Made by a program: the position numbers and the translations under genes
Notes under the pieces: generated by a model
What the model was told of the DNA's origin: nothing
Database searches by the model: none
Seen by the model: the letters and a program-made list of their open reading frames with translations, nothing else
Shown: one piece after another, positions 20,850-30,725 of the stretch
How the letters are laid out: each line of letters opens with the position of its first letter
Position numbering within the stretch: the first letter of the stretch is position 1
From: JAPORK01 sp026710285
GTDB lineage: Bacteria; Pseudomonadota; Gammaproteobacteria; Pseudomonadales; Endozoicomonadaceae
Length of the DNA: 64,000 nucleotides
Reading direction: 5' to 3'
NCBI GenBank assembly: GCA_965201045.1
Contig: OZ241746.1
Span: 5,146,001 to 5,210,000, forward strand

Positions 20850-23800
20850 ATGTATTACTCATCACTCATTCGCAAATTACTGTCATTTGCTGTATATGTG
20901 CTTTTGTATTTAATTTTTTTTGCACAAATGAGCCGAGCTTTACCGGCTTCATTAAAACAAAATCAAAAATTTTTTTTTCATTTGCACAATTCTGCAACAG
21001 ATAAAAAACACATTAAGAAAGTAGTTCATGCAGCAAACAAACATCAGTCTGAGGATAAGCAACGGAAGCTATATAATTCTGAAAATGATGCATCAGCTCC
21101 CTGGTCTAATGCATTTAATTTTACTAAAGATTGGGGGGTACATGTGGATCCGCGTACGGGGGTATTGAGTACTTATATTAAAGCAGGAAGTTTGCTTAGT
21201 AATAAAGGGCACGGTCCTGATATTACACTCAATGCTAATTATAACAGTAATACAAACATTAATACAGATGGTCTCGGTGAGGGCTGGAGTTGGAATTTAA
21301 CCCATTTTGATCTAAAAACTGATGAATTATTTACATCAACAGGTCAGATTTTTTATTTGCAAAAAACAAGTAATAGTCAATGGCTCCCTATGTATCATAA
21401 ATTAAAAGATGTTTTGATTCAGGGAGATAAAAGTACTCACTTTATCATTACTTATACCAACGGATTAAAAGAAATACTTAATCATGATGGATATGAAGTC
21501 CGTATTGAACAACAAAATGGCTGGGGTGTGAACTTTAGTTATGCAGCGGGTTCTCATCTGCTAACAGCAATTACTGATGATGAAAAACATCAGATGACCC
21601 TGGTCAGAAAAGAAAACCAGTTAATTGTCGCCAGTTATAATACAACAGGGCAGCCTGCACAAATAGTGATGAACCTGGCTGATAATGAATTACAGGCGGT
21701 TACATTGCCCATCTCCAATAATCATAAAACACCTGCAATTAATATAAAGTATAAGCGTCATCTTATTACAGAGGAAGATTATCCTACCGGTCTGATTCAA
21801 AAATTAAGTTATAACTGTTCTCATGCAATGCTATTGCCTGCCATAGGTAAAAATGCAGAGATGGGTTTGTGTGTTGTCTCTTCTTCCAAAACTATTTTCG
21901 GTAATGGTGAATCTCCGGTTATAACCCGCTATCAATACTCAACAACCAACAATAATGGTCATAATTACCTGGCATTTAATGCAGGATTTTCTGTTATGCC
22001 CAGTGTCAGGCGAGACCTTTTGTTTGAAGCACCCTCTGCTTATACCTATAAAACACAGCAAGATAATGGAATGGTTACTGATATTCATACTTACAATAAA
22101 TACCATTTACTGATTGATGATAAAAAAATAAGCGATTTAACCGGTCATATTTTATCAGAAGAACAAAATTTTTATTGTCGCATTGATCAGTATGATGGCT
22201 GTGCACATACCTCTTTTGATAATTTACCTGTCACTTATAGCTTGCCTTTAAAGATAGTAACTAAAATATGGGGAACATCTTCCAATACGCCTGTTATAAG
22301 CAGTATCATAAAAACTTATGATAAACAGGGGCGGATTATTCGCACAGTAAACGACTTTGGAATTACTTCTGTTGTTGGTTATTGTTCCCGGGAAGGTGAT
22401 TCTGACTGTCCCGAAGCACCAGAGAAATCACTATTTAGTCATCTGACCAAATCAGTTACTATTTATCCTGCCAACAATGATACTTCACTTCAACCTGTTG
22501 TAAGCCGCAGTTACTACCGTAAATTACTGAATTTAAAAAATAATGGCTACATACTGGTTCTGGATCATACCACCAGTCAGTCAGGTGATCAGTGGCGTAC
22601 TTTGAAACGATACTATTATGAAGACAAAGCAAATGTCATCACCTATGGTTTATTAAAGAAAACGGTACTAACTGGAACAGTGCCTGATAATGCAACCCTG
22701 ACGGCAGTTACAAAAAATTATTACTATGCCCTGAACAATGATGGTAGTAAACGTATCACTTACAGTACAATTAATACAGGCCACGGAACAGTACAACGTT
22801 CTGCTGTAAACACTTACAGCACATTTACACACCAGCTGCTTGAAAAGACCGATCCGTCAGGAACAGATACCATCCGCTACCATTATGACCGCTTTGATCG
22901 ACTAATACAGACAGACAGCGCCACAGGAACTGATTTTGCTGCGAGTATACGTTATCAATACACAGTTTCTCCCACTTTAAACCAGGTTATGATTACTGCA
23001 CCTTCTGGTTTACAACAGAAGATTATTTTTGACAGTGCCGGACGTCAGTTAATAAATTTTTCTGAAGCTGTTGATAAGAGAGGAAAAGCACAGCCTGGTC
23101 AATGGATTCCTGAAACCAGCAATTTTTATGATCCTTATGGACACATTATTAAGCAACAACATTATATACTCACTGATTCCGGACAGCAGCAAATGCTGAC
23201 CCGTCAAGTTAAATATGATGAAATGGGAAGAATTTTGCGTGTTGACCTGCCGGATAAGCGAGTACAGTTTACCCAATATGATGATCATGAGCGTTGCAAG
23301 ATTAGTTATACAAAAGATGCGCAGGGTAAACGTTCGCCTGTTTCTATTGTGCGTGCTAATAAACTGGATAAACCGGTTAAACAATTTATTTTGCCCGCTT
23401 CACAGCAGACACTGCCGGCAGCAGATTTTTTATGTCAACAGGGTGACACACAGCCTGGTGCAAGAACAGTCACAATGACTTATGATAATTTTGGACGGAT
23501 TGCAACAGTAACCGGACCATCGGGTAAACGTGTCAGTAGAAAGTATGATGAACTTGGACGTTTAACTGATATCATTAATCCGATTGGCGATAAAATAACT
23601 ACAGTCTATAATCTGACCGGACAAATTATACAAAGTTGGGTTTCACCTAAAAATGGCGGGCACTACCGGTTATCTGCAGCCGCTTATAATACAGTGGGGC
23701 AGTTATTATGGAACTCAGGGGAGGATGGTAAACGAACCTTTTATACTTATACGACAAATGGCGATATTGCAACCGAAGTAATGCCATCAGGTCATGTGGT

Positions 23801-26321
23801 TTCATGGAAATATAATACCGTTGGTCAGCCCACGCTCAAGGCATTAGACGGCAAATCACTACTGGCAGTTCAATATAATCATCTGACCAGACTACCTAAA
23901 TACAAAACTGATATTACCGGTGTCAGCACATGGCACTACAGTGACGATGGATTGCCCTTACTGCTTGATCACAAAGGCAACAATAATTATCCTGACTATC
24001 AGCTGCAGTGGCAATATGACAACAACCGCCGTGTTATAAGTACAACAGATATTTCTGGCAATAAAACAATGGTCGTTTATGATGCATTAGGACGACCTAA
24101 GTCACTGTATTATCAAAAACAGAATCAATCAACATTTTCATTACTGTATACTCCGGTTTATGATAGTTTTTCACGCATTATTGGTTCAACCTACGGCAGT
24201 GGTATGCAACGTACTATTACTTATGATGCCCTAAATCATCCTGCACAGGTGCGTGATACTTTATCGCACCGTCTGCTTTCTCAGTGGAATTATACCTTTG
24301 ATAGTGACGATAATATTACGACGATTAAGCAGTCTGTCGGTAGTGGCGAACAGGGTATTTTAAAGTATCAATATGATAGTCTGGATAATCTGGTATCAAT
24401 GACCTGTAGTGGTTCTGATGGATTACCGCTTTGTCCGCGAGATACTGATTTTTCAGGTAGTGGTTTACATAATGCTCCGGTTATTGTGCAACAAAAATAT
24501 ACTTTTACACCATTAAATCAACTAGCTAGCGTCACAGAAACATTAAGTGCTTTAAAGCAACAGCAGACTCTCAGTAAAGTAATGACTTATCATTATGGTG
24601 ATGCTGCAATACCTTTGCGCTTACATAGTATCCGTACCCGGTGGAATAAACAGGCACCCGGAATAGTATACCTGAGTTATGATGCAGCAGGTAATATGAT
24701 TACAGACGGACAGCACAATCAGATAAGTTACAATGCTTTTAATCAGATTACACATGTCATGACTGCTTCAGGTACCAGCAGCTATTATGGCTATGATGGT
24801 GAAGACAAAGAAATACTGGAACAAAATGCAAAAAGCACCCGTTATCTTTTTTATCGTGGTGACCACTTAATTAATGAAAGTATTCATGATGTAAATCAGA
24901 CAATGCATATAACCGGTTACAAAGGTGTTGCTAAAACCACGGATGGCACCATTGATCAATTTTATGAACAAAATTACCGCGGAGATATCACCGGCATTTT
25001 TATTAAAAATTCTCACGAACAGGAATATAAGTTAACTCAGCGTAATATATACAGCCCCTACGGTATGTTATGGCATCCACCTTCTGTTTCTCTTTCTCTG
25101 TATAAACAAACACTCTTTGGATTTGAAGGAGAACGGACTGACCCCATTACCGGCTGGCAATTTTTGGGTGCCGGAAACAGAACGTATAATCCGGCACAAC
25201 ACTACTTTGTTAGTGAAGATCCGCTAACCGGTGGTTACGGCTTTGGTAGTAACAATCCGGTGATGCATCGGGATCCTAGCGGCAATATGCCTCAGTGGGT
25301 GGGAATGGCTGGAAAAATAGCGGGTTATGTTGGCACACTGGGTTTTAGTAGTATTTCTAAGAAATGGGCACAGATTACCGGCACTGTGATCAGTGCAGCA
25401 CTTTTTGTGCTCTCTGTAGGTGTCTTGTGTGCACCAGCGGGGGGGTATGTCGCTGCTGCCGCTATGACTGTATCGGCAATACCTGCCAGTCTGCCGGTAG
25501 CTGCTGCTATTGCTCCGTCTAATAAAGGTCTGAATATTACTTCAGCGATTGTGGGAGCAGCAGAATTTACTGTCACAGTGGCTGCGACGATGTTTACACT
25601 GGGTTTTTGTGCATTATATGCACTGAGTGTTGACTATAGCGCTGTTTCAAGTTTCGGTGCTGCGAGTATCCCTGAATTAGTAACAGAAGATATTGCATCT
25701 GTAGCTGCGGCAACTGATGATAAATTACCAGCAGGGGGGGCATCAGCAAAACCTTTCAAATGTCCAGCACTCAGACCTACTGAACATTATGCTACGGAAC
25801 CTGAGTTTACAAATATGGAGAGAGAGTTTGTCGAAGATTTTATTAATCAACATACAAAGCAGTTGCTTTTTCAACCTCTGAATGAACAAGAATGTAGTGA
25901 TCCTGATAATTTCCTCTCTGTTTTGGCTACTTACAATTTTTCTGGCGCAGTGACCTTTGACAAAGATTTGTATGCTTATAGTCTTAAAGACGACCTTCTG
26001 CGGCTAAAACAGCGCATGGACCCATTTAACACCATACCTAAGAAGGAATGGAAAGCAATCAGTAAAGGGTTTTCTAAAAAATCAAATGAGTTTTATACAA
26101 AAGTGTCACTTTTCAGAGAAAAAGCGGGTTATCATGGCACTATTTTTAGTCCGGCAACCTATGAGTATTCTGGTCATTTTATTGATTTTTTCAAAAGGCA
26201 AATTCCAAAGTGGCAGGAGCAGCAATATCAACAGCAACAGGCGGTTCTGGGCGATTTAATGCAAGGTGGTGGAGGCGTTATTATAGCGCTGTTTATTCCT
26301 CCCAATATGCCTGCCAGATAG
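20850..26321 (+). CDS. RHS/YD-repeat giant exported protein, second paralog
   Basis: An 1823-residue paralog of the RHS protein at 150, similar from end to end except for the N-terminal 60 and C-terminal 240 residues. The ATG at 20850 opens with a signal sequence (SLIRKLLSFAVYVLLYLIFF). Shared markers are WSNAFNFTKDWG near the start, EGWSWNLTHFDL, and YDSFSRIIGSTYGSGMQR. The core near residue 1426 reads GERTDPITGWQFLGAGNRTY, then SEDPLTGGYGFGSNNP and DPSGN. A long hydrophobic stretch (residues about 1490-1600) follows, as in the first copy. The last roughly 200 residues are unrelated to the first copy's tip and end in a Gln-rich segment and VIIALFIPPNMPAR. No immunity-type gene follows; the next gene is a convergent ankyrin gene. 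The tip is not recognised. Confidence 0.9.
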   Translation: MYYSSLIRKLLSFAVYVLLYLIFFAQMSRALPASLKQNQKFFFHLHNSATDKKHIKKVVHAANKHQSEDKQRKLYNSENDASAPWSNAFNFTKDWGVHVDPRTGVLSTYIKAGSLLSNKGHGPDITLNANYNSNTNINTDGLGEGWSWNLTHFDLKTDELFTSTGQIFYLQKTSNSQWLPMYHKLKDVLIQGDKSTHFIITYTNGLKEILNHDGYEVRIEQQNGWGVNFSYAAGSHLLTAITDDEKHQMTLVRKENQLIVASYNTTGQPAQIVMNLADNELQAVTLPISNNHKTPAINIKYKRHLITEEDYPTGLIQKLSYNCSHAMLLPAIGKNAEMGLCVVSSSKTIFGNGESPVITRYQYSTTNNNGHNYLAFNAGFSVMPSVRRDLLFEAPSAYTYKTQQDNGMVTDIHTYNKYHLLIDDKKISDLTGHILSEEQNFYCRIDQYDGCAHTSFDNLPVTYSLPLKIVTKIWGTSSNTPVISSIIKTYDKQGRIIRTVNDFGITSVVGYCSREGDSDCPEAPEKSLFSHLTKSVTIYPANNDTSLQPVVSRSYYRKLLNLKNNGYILVLDHTTSQSGDQWRTLKRYYYEDKANVITYGLLKKTVLTGTVPDNATLTAVTKNYYYALNNDGSKRITYSTINTGHGTVQRSAVNTYSTFTHQLLEKTDPSGTDTIRYHYDRFDRLIQTDSATGTDFAASIRYQYTVSPTLNQVMITAPSGLQQKIIFDSAGRQLINFSEAVDKRGKAQPGQWIPETSNFYDPYGHIIKQQHYILTDSGQQQMLTRQVKYDEMGRILRVDLPDKRVQFTQYDDHERCKISYTKDAQGKRSPVSIVRANKLDKPVKQFILPASQQTLPAADFLCQQGDTQPGARTVTMTYDNFGRIATVTGPSGKRVSRKYDELGRLTDIINPIGDKITTVYNLTGQIIQSWVSPKNGGHYRLSAAAYNTVGQLLWNSGEDGKRTFYTYTTNGDIATEVMPSGHVVSWKYNTVGQPTLKALDGKSLLAVQYNHLTRLPKYKTDITGVSTWHYSDDGLPLLLDHKGNNNYPDYQLQWQYDNNRRVISTTDISGNKTMVVYDALGRPKSLYYQKQNQSTFSLLYTPVYDSFSRIIGSTYGSGMQRTITYDALNHPAQVRDTLSHRLLSQWNYTFDSDDNITTIKQSVGSGEQGILKYQYDSLDNLVSMTCSGSDGLPLCPRDTDFSGSGLHNAPVIVQQKYTFTPLNQLASVTETLSALKQQQTLSKVMTYHYGDAAIPLRLHSIRTRWNKQAPGIVYLSYDAAGNMITDGQHNQISYNAFNQITHVMTASGTSSYYGYDGEDKEILEQNAKSTRYLFYRGDHLINESIHDVNQTMHITGYKGVAKTTDGTIDQFYEQNYRGDITGIFIKNSHEQEYKLTQRNIYSPYGMLWHPPSVSLSLYKQTLFGFEGERTDPITGWQFLGAGNRTYNPAQHYFVSEDPLTGGYGFGSNNPVMHRDPSGNMPQWVGMAGKIAGYVGTLGFSSISKKWAQITGTVISAALFVLSVGVLCAPAGGYVAAAAMTVSAIPASLPVAAAIAPSNKGLNITSAIVGAAEFTVTVAATMFTLGFCALYALSVDYSAVSSFGAASIPELVTEDIASVAAATDDKLPAGGASAKPFKCPALRPTEHYATEPEFTNMEREFVEDFINQHTKQLLFQPLNEQECSDPDNFLSVLATYNFSGAVTFDKDLYAYSLKDDLLRLKQRMDPFNTIPKKEWKAISKGFSKKSNEFYTKVSLFREKAGYHGTIFSPATYEYSGHFIDFFKRQIPKWQEQQYQQQQAVLGDLMQGGGGVIIALFIPPNMPAR

Positions 26322-26417
26322 AAACAGCGACAACATTGCATATTCCGGTAGTGTTAATCTGTTATGCTGTATTTACCACCCGCTTTATGCATGAATTTCC
26401 CGGCAAAGGTTTTTTTA

Positions 26418-28409
26418 TCAGGCATCACTGTTATTTTCTACTTGAGCGATAATATCTTCTACAACCATACGGTGTTCAAATGATAGTGGTGGTGCTTTTG
26501 CAAGCAAATATTCAGTGATATGTTTTGGCAAGCCTGACTTTGATTGCAGTTCATCATAATCGGCAGACCTGATCGCTTTACGTATAACGATTCCTGCCAT
26601 CTCCTGAAGCGGGCAGGGTAATGCTAATGTTTTTAGAATGAGGACATTTTTAATGAGGAGATGTTTATGAACAGATCCACCTGCTATCTGATCAATAAAA
26701 AGGTTTTGTGTTTTTTCCGGACCACACACATCTACACAATATTTAGACGTCTTTTTTAAATACCGAATTAAAATTTTTAGCGCAACCAGATTATCCTTAT
26801 GGTTGTCAAATGCACACTGTAAAGCTTCTCTGCAACTTGGGTTATTTATGTCAAAATGTGCGTTAGCATCATCCAGAAGTGCGAGACCATCAGGTGTATA
26901 CATTGCACAGATTAAAGCGGTATTACCGTGTTGATCTTGAATATCTACATTAGCTCCATATTCAAGCAGGTATTTTACCAGCTCAGCGTTGTCCTGTTCT
27001 GCTGCACACATTAAAGCTGTCTTACCATATGCATCCTGTGCATTTACATCAACTCCTTTATCAAGTAAATATTTAATACTTTCTATGTTTCGTCCTGTTA
27101 TTGCATGCATTAAAACAGTTTGACAACCATCGCTGTGTGCATGCATATTAGCTCCGTTTTCAACAAGAAACGCTGTTATTTTATGTGATCCGTTTCTTTT
27201 CATTACTGAAGCCATTAAAGGTGTTATATTCAACAAATTTTTTGTATTTACAGATGCTTTGCACTTTATCAGATATTTTACGGTTTCGATATCCTCCTGC
27301 TTTATTGCTTCGGTTAAAGGTGTATTACCCTGGTTGTTTGGTTCATTTATATCAATGCCTTTTTTTACCACGAATCGTATAATGTGCGAATTCCCTCCCT
27401 GTACTGCATACATTAGAAGCGTTTTACCATCATTACTTTTTGCATGTATATCCGCACCTCTGATTATCAATAGCATGAAATTTACCAGCTCAGCGTTGTC
27501 CTGTTCTGCTGCACGCATTAAAGCTGTCTTACCATATGCATCCTGTGCATTTACATCAACTCCTTTATCAAGCAAATATTTAATACTTTCTATGTTTCGT
27601 CCTGTTATTGCATGCATTAAAACAGTTTGACAACCATTGCTGTGTGCATGCATATTAGCTCCGTTTTCAACAAGAAACGTTGTCATTTTATGTGATCCTT
27701 TCCTTTTCATTACTGAAGCCATTAAAGGTGTTATATTCAACAAATTTTTTGTATTTACAGATGCTTTGCACTTTACCAGATATATGACGGTTTCGATATC
27801 CTCCCGCTCTATTGCTTCGGTTAAAGGTGTATCACCCTGTTCGCTTGGTTTATTTACATCAACGCCTTTTTTAACCACGAATCGTATAATGTTCGAATTC
27901 CCTCCCTGCACTGCATACATTAGAAGCGTTTTACCATTATTACTTTTTGCATGTATATCCGCACCTCTGATTATCAACAGCATGAAAAGTTCTTCATGTC
28001 CCCATCCGGCTGCATACATTAGTGGTGTTATACCGTTACTGAGGTGCTGATCAATTGCAGCACCTTTATCAAGCAGATACTCTGTTATATTTATATGTCC
28101 GTATTTAACCGTAATCAAAAGAGGTGTGTAAGTATAGAAACTGTAACGATGACCAGGAAAATTAATACCTTCGATGCATAACATTCTCTTAAGATTAAGA
28201 TAACCAGTCTCTGTTAATTGCTTAACAGCCGTTATATTTCCCTGTTTTATGGTCTCATCAATTACTCCGTCATCAAAAACTGCAAAAGAAGCCGGACAAA
28301 AAAATAGTAATGAAAAGAAAAAAAACAGGAGACGCTTTTGGCTGTCTTCCCGAAAGCTGATAAACCTATTCAGAATGATGACCAGAGGATGGCTTGTTAA
28401 GTTTTTCAT
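26418..28409 (-). CDS. Large ankyrin-repeat exported protein with SOCS-box-like C-terminus and internal duplication
   Basis: A 663-residue sixth member of the ankyrin family, on the opposite strand and 12 kb from the array. It has a signal sequence ending LLFFCPASFAV. It is longer because about 167 residues (501 bp) of ankyrin repeats are duplicated in tandem: LLIIRGADIHAKSNNGKTLL recurs as LLIIRGADIHAKSNDGKTLL, each followed by matching repeats up to DAYGKTALMRAAEQDNAEL / DAYGKTALMCAAEQDNAEL. The C-terminal signature is kept at 26505-26612: PLQEMAGIVIRK, then LPKHITEYL. The first duplicate's last repeat is cut (ELVNFM joined to LLIIRGA), which shows where the copies were joined. It is convergent with RHS copy 2, and a duplicated lpxH 3' end lies just upstream. 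Confidence 0.88.
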   Translation of the reverse strand: MKNLTSHPLVIILNRFISFREDSQKRLLFFFFSLLFFCPASFAVFDDGVIDETIKQGNITAVKQLTETGYLNLKRMLCIEGINFPGHRYSFYTYTPLLITVKYGHINITEYLLDKGAAIDQHLSNGITPLMYAAGWGHEELFMLLIIRGADIHAKSNNGKTLLMYAVQGGNSNIIRFVVKKGVDVNKPSEQGDTPLTEAIEREDIETVIYLVKCKASVNTKNLLNITPLMASVMKRKGSHKMTTFLVENGANMHAHSNGCQTVLMHAITGRNIESIKYLLDKGVDVNAQDAYGKTALMRAAEQDNAELVNFMLLIIRGADIHAKSNDGKTLLMYAVQGGNSHIIRFVVKKGIDINEPNNQGNTPLTEAIKQEDIETVKYLIKCKASVNTKNLLNITPLMASVMKRNGSHKITAFLVENGANMHAHSDGCQTVLMHAITGRNIESIKYLLDKGVDVNAQDAYGKTALMCAAEQDNAELVKYLLEYGANVDIQDQHGNTALICAMYTPDGLALLDDANAHFDINNPSCREALQCAFDNHKDNLVALKILIRYLKKTSKYCVDVCGPEKTQNLFIDQIAGGSVHKHLLIKNVLILKTLALPCPLQEMAGIVIRKAIRSADYDELQSKSGLPKHITEYLLAKAPPLSFEHRMVVEDIIAQVENNSDA

Positions 28410-28424
28410 ACAACTTCACATAAC

Positions 28425-28638
28425 AAATTGAAAGTTATTAATAATTAGTTTTTATTTATAGTTAGATAACAGAATGCGATTCCTGTTTAAAAAACGCCAG
28501 TAGTATATTCTAATATCCGCAAGGAGACAAGAAATTGCAAGTTATTAATAATTGGTTTTTGTTTATAGTTTGATAACAGGATGTGATTCCTGTTTAAAAA
28601 CACCATCAGTATATTCTAATACCCACCAGGATGTATCT
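28425..28638. repeat. Two 107-bp direct repeats: duplicated 3' end of lpxH
   Basis: Positions 28532-28638, which include the last 25 or so codons of lpxH, are repeated with a few differences at 28425-28531. Shared landmarks are AGTTATTAATAATTNGTTTT, TTATAGTTNGATAACAG, and TGNGATTCCTGTTTAAAAA. The outer copy is non-coding debris between lpxH and the start of the sixth ankyrin gene. Confidence 0.8.
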
Positions 28639-29336
28639 CTCCAGTCACCAAGGACTATCCGGGTAGCGTCAGCAGAAACATTATCTTTCAGCATAATCTG
28701 ATGTGTCCACTCCCCCGGACGGTGTGTATGACCATGAATCATATATTTAACATTAAATTGCTGCATGGTTTTTACAATAGCTTCAGGTTGAGCATCTTTT
28801 ATTGAAACAGTCTGAGCATTGTATTTATTGTTATAATAGTTTTGCTGACTTTTACCGCTTATCTGTCGAATTTTATTAGCTATTTTTAACTTTATTTTTT
28901 TGCTTAGTTTGCTATAGATAAAGCGAACAATCTTACTATGCACAAAATGACGATATAGCTGATAACTTCTGTCTTTTGTGCAAAGAGTGTCACCATGCAA
29001 TAAGAGTATTTTTATCTGATCAACCGTTATTACAGTACAATCAGAAAGCAGTGTAAAGCCTGCCAGATCACAAAACTGCTTGCCTATAAGGAAATCTCTG
29101 TTGCCTTTTATAAAATACAGTCCGTGTTGCCGGCTATACTGTTTTAACGCCCGGGCAATCTCAAAGTGCCACGGTTGCATACAGTCGTCACCTACCCACA
29201 GATCAAAAAGATCACCAAGAATATAAAGCGAATGGGCAGAACGAGCCTGGTGCTCAAGAAAATAGAGAAAAGAACGCACCAGTTCTGGTTTTTCTTCTGA
29301 TAAATGCAGGTCAGAAATAAACACTACTTTCATCAA
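28563..29336 (-). CDS. lpxH: UDP-2,3-diacylglucosamine diphosphatase LpxH
   Basis: A 257-residue calcineurin-like phosphoesterase that hydrolyses UDP-2,3-diacylglucosamine to lipid X in lipid A synthesis, at the inner face of the cytoplasmic membrane. The metal-site motifs are in order: FISDLHLSEEKP, GDLFDLWVGDD, KGNRDFLIG, LLHGDTLC, and GHTHRPG. The length is slightly above the usual 240. ppiB lies 7 bp upstream on the same strand, so they are very probably co-transcribed, an order also common in other gammaproteobacteria. Lipid A synthesis implies that the organism keeps an LPS outer membrane, consistent with the kinase genes at 59-61 kb. Confidence 0.95.
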   Translation of the reverse strand: MMKVVFISDLHLSEEKPELVRSFLYFLEHQARSAHSLYILGDLFDLWVGDDCMQPWHFEIARALKQYSRQHGLYFIKGNRDFLIGKQFCDLAGFTLLSDCTVITVDQIKILLLHGDTLCTKDRSYQLYRHFVHSKIVRFIYSKLSKKIKLKIANKIRQISGKSQQNYYNNKYNAQTVSIKDAQPEAIVKTMQQFNVKYMIHGHTHRPGEWTHQIMLKDNVSADATRIVLGDWRDTSWWVLEYTDGVFKQESHPVIKL

Positions 29337-29343
29337 GTTAAAA

Positions 29344-29844
29344 TTACTCTTCTGTCAGGGTTGCGGAAGTAATAATAATGTCCTCAGCCGGTACATCCTG
29401 GTAAAACCCGCGGGATTCAGTAAATACTGCTGCAATTTTATCAACAACATTCATACCTTCAACAACCTCGCCAAAAACAGCGTATCCCCATCCCTGATCA
29501 CTTTCTGCTTTAAAATCAAGGAAATCATTATCTGCCGTATTAATAAAAAATTGTGCTGAAGCAGAGTGAGGAGCAGCAGTACGGGCCATGGCAATTGTTC
29601 CGCGATTATTTTTCAGACCGTTGTTAGCCTCATTCTCAATCGGTGGATTAGTCTCTTTTTCTTTCATCTTGACATCCATTCCCCCTCCCTGAATCATAAA
29701 GCCACTGATGACACGATGAAAAATCGTATTATTATAATGACCTGATTGTACATATTGGATAAAATTCTCTGTAGTTTTCGGCGCCTTTTCTTTGTCCAAA
29801 GAGATTTTTATTTTTCCCATTGTAGTCTGTAATGTTACAAACAT
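29344..29844 (-). CDS. ppiB: Peptidyl-prolyl cis-trans isomerase B (cyclophilin)
   Basis: A 166-residue cytosolic cyclophilin that speeds proline isomerisation during folding. Typical segments are NTIFHRVISGFMIQGGG, RGTIAMART near the active site, SAQFFINTADNDFLDF and WGYAVFGEVVEGMNVVD. There is no signal sequence, which separates it from the periplasmic PpiA. It is the first gene of a short operon with lpxH. Its upstream side is a long gene-poor stretch to the next, oppositely oriented gene at 30726. Confidence 0.95.
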   Translation of the reverse strand: MFVTLQTTMGKIKISLDKEKAPKTTENFIQYVQSGHYNNTIFHRVISGFMIQGGGMDVKMKEKETNPPIENEANNGLKNNRGTIAMARTAAPHSASAQFFINTADNDFLDFKAESDQGWGYAVFGEVVEGMNVVDKIAAVFTESRGFYQDVPAEDIIITSATLTEE

Positions 29845-30725
29845 AAACCTAGTCTATCCTCTTAAATAAATTGATTTTTTTTACACATACAAAAGTATGC
29901 GCATTACTGTTAACTATCAGCAGGCAGAGTTATTTGCTGCCTGTCATGTTTTTCAATAAAAGAGCAGTTCAGATACTTCTTTTGTAAGCAATTGATGCGG
30001 TTATAAATATTTTTAATTAAAACCTTTAAAATCAATATTTTACATTTTATATGGCAGGCAAGCTCCCAAAAACTGTCTGCATTACTGAACGCAAAAACAT
30101 TAATTTATTTGATTGCATATGTGCAAAATGACGTATTGTAAAAGAATGTACACAAATAAACAACTTTATTGTATCTGTTGTACAATTTTTTATCAGGACA
30201 AGATCATACTTTTATAAAAATGATTTGATGGCAACATAAGGTTTTTGATGTTATAGGGAAGTTATGATGTCATTTTAAAATCATTTTAGCTCATTAGAAG
30301 ATCCCTGCTCAAAAACTAACAGGAAGCATGATTTTTTGGATGTTATGTTTCTTGTCGCCAGTACAGTTTTATCTGCTGCTAAAGGTTGTTAAGTTATTGT
30401 TAAATTTGAAAACGTAAAGATCAAATGGCTCAAGACTCAGACCCTGGTCAGCGTAATAGCGCGACTTAACACTTTTCTGGCAATACAATGATAAATGTTC
30501 TATAAGCTAGAGGCAGATGAATTAACTCACTATATTATACCTGCCCCTTTGGCTGGTAATCATGGGATATTTTATACCAGATAAACTCATATAAATTGTT
30601 AATAATTAGAGTTTTATAAGGTTTATCCTGTATTCGGTGTGTTAGTTAAAAATCATCACAAAATAAAAATAAGTTGTTTTAACATAATCAAATTCCGGAC
30701 TTAAGTAGTAAAAGGAAACATATTA
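29845..30725. other. 880-bp intergenic region with a solo ISAs1-type end
   Basis: Divergent promoter region between ppiB and the first six-paralog gene. The only recognisable item is 30194-30240 (CAGGACAAGATCATACTTTT, then AAATGATTTGATGGCA), which matches the left end of the ISAs1-type remnant at 45856. No matching right end or transposase sequence is visible nearby. The rest shows nothing I can name. Confidence 0.55.

Noticed and set aside
27259..28050. Plus-strand frames of 123 and 137 codons inside the sixth ankyrin gene
   Set aside because: Reverse-strand shadows of ankyrin repeats, duplicated because the gene is internally duplicated.
6068..28409. PRANC (poxvirus F-box-like) domain as explanation for the ankyrin C-terminus
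   Set aside because: PRANC domains carry an LPxEIxxxI-type F-box-like motif; here the order is PLQEMAGxVIRK first and LPxHxxxYL later, which suits a SOCS box better. Still worth a profile test.
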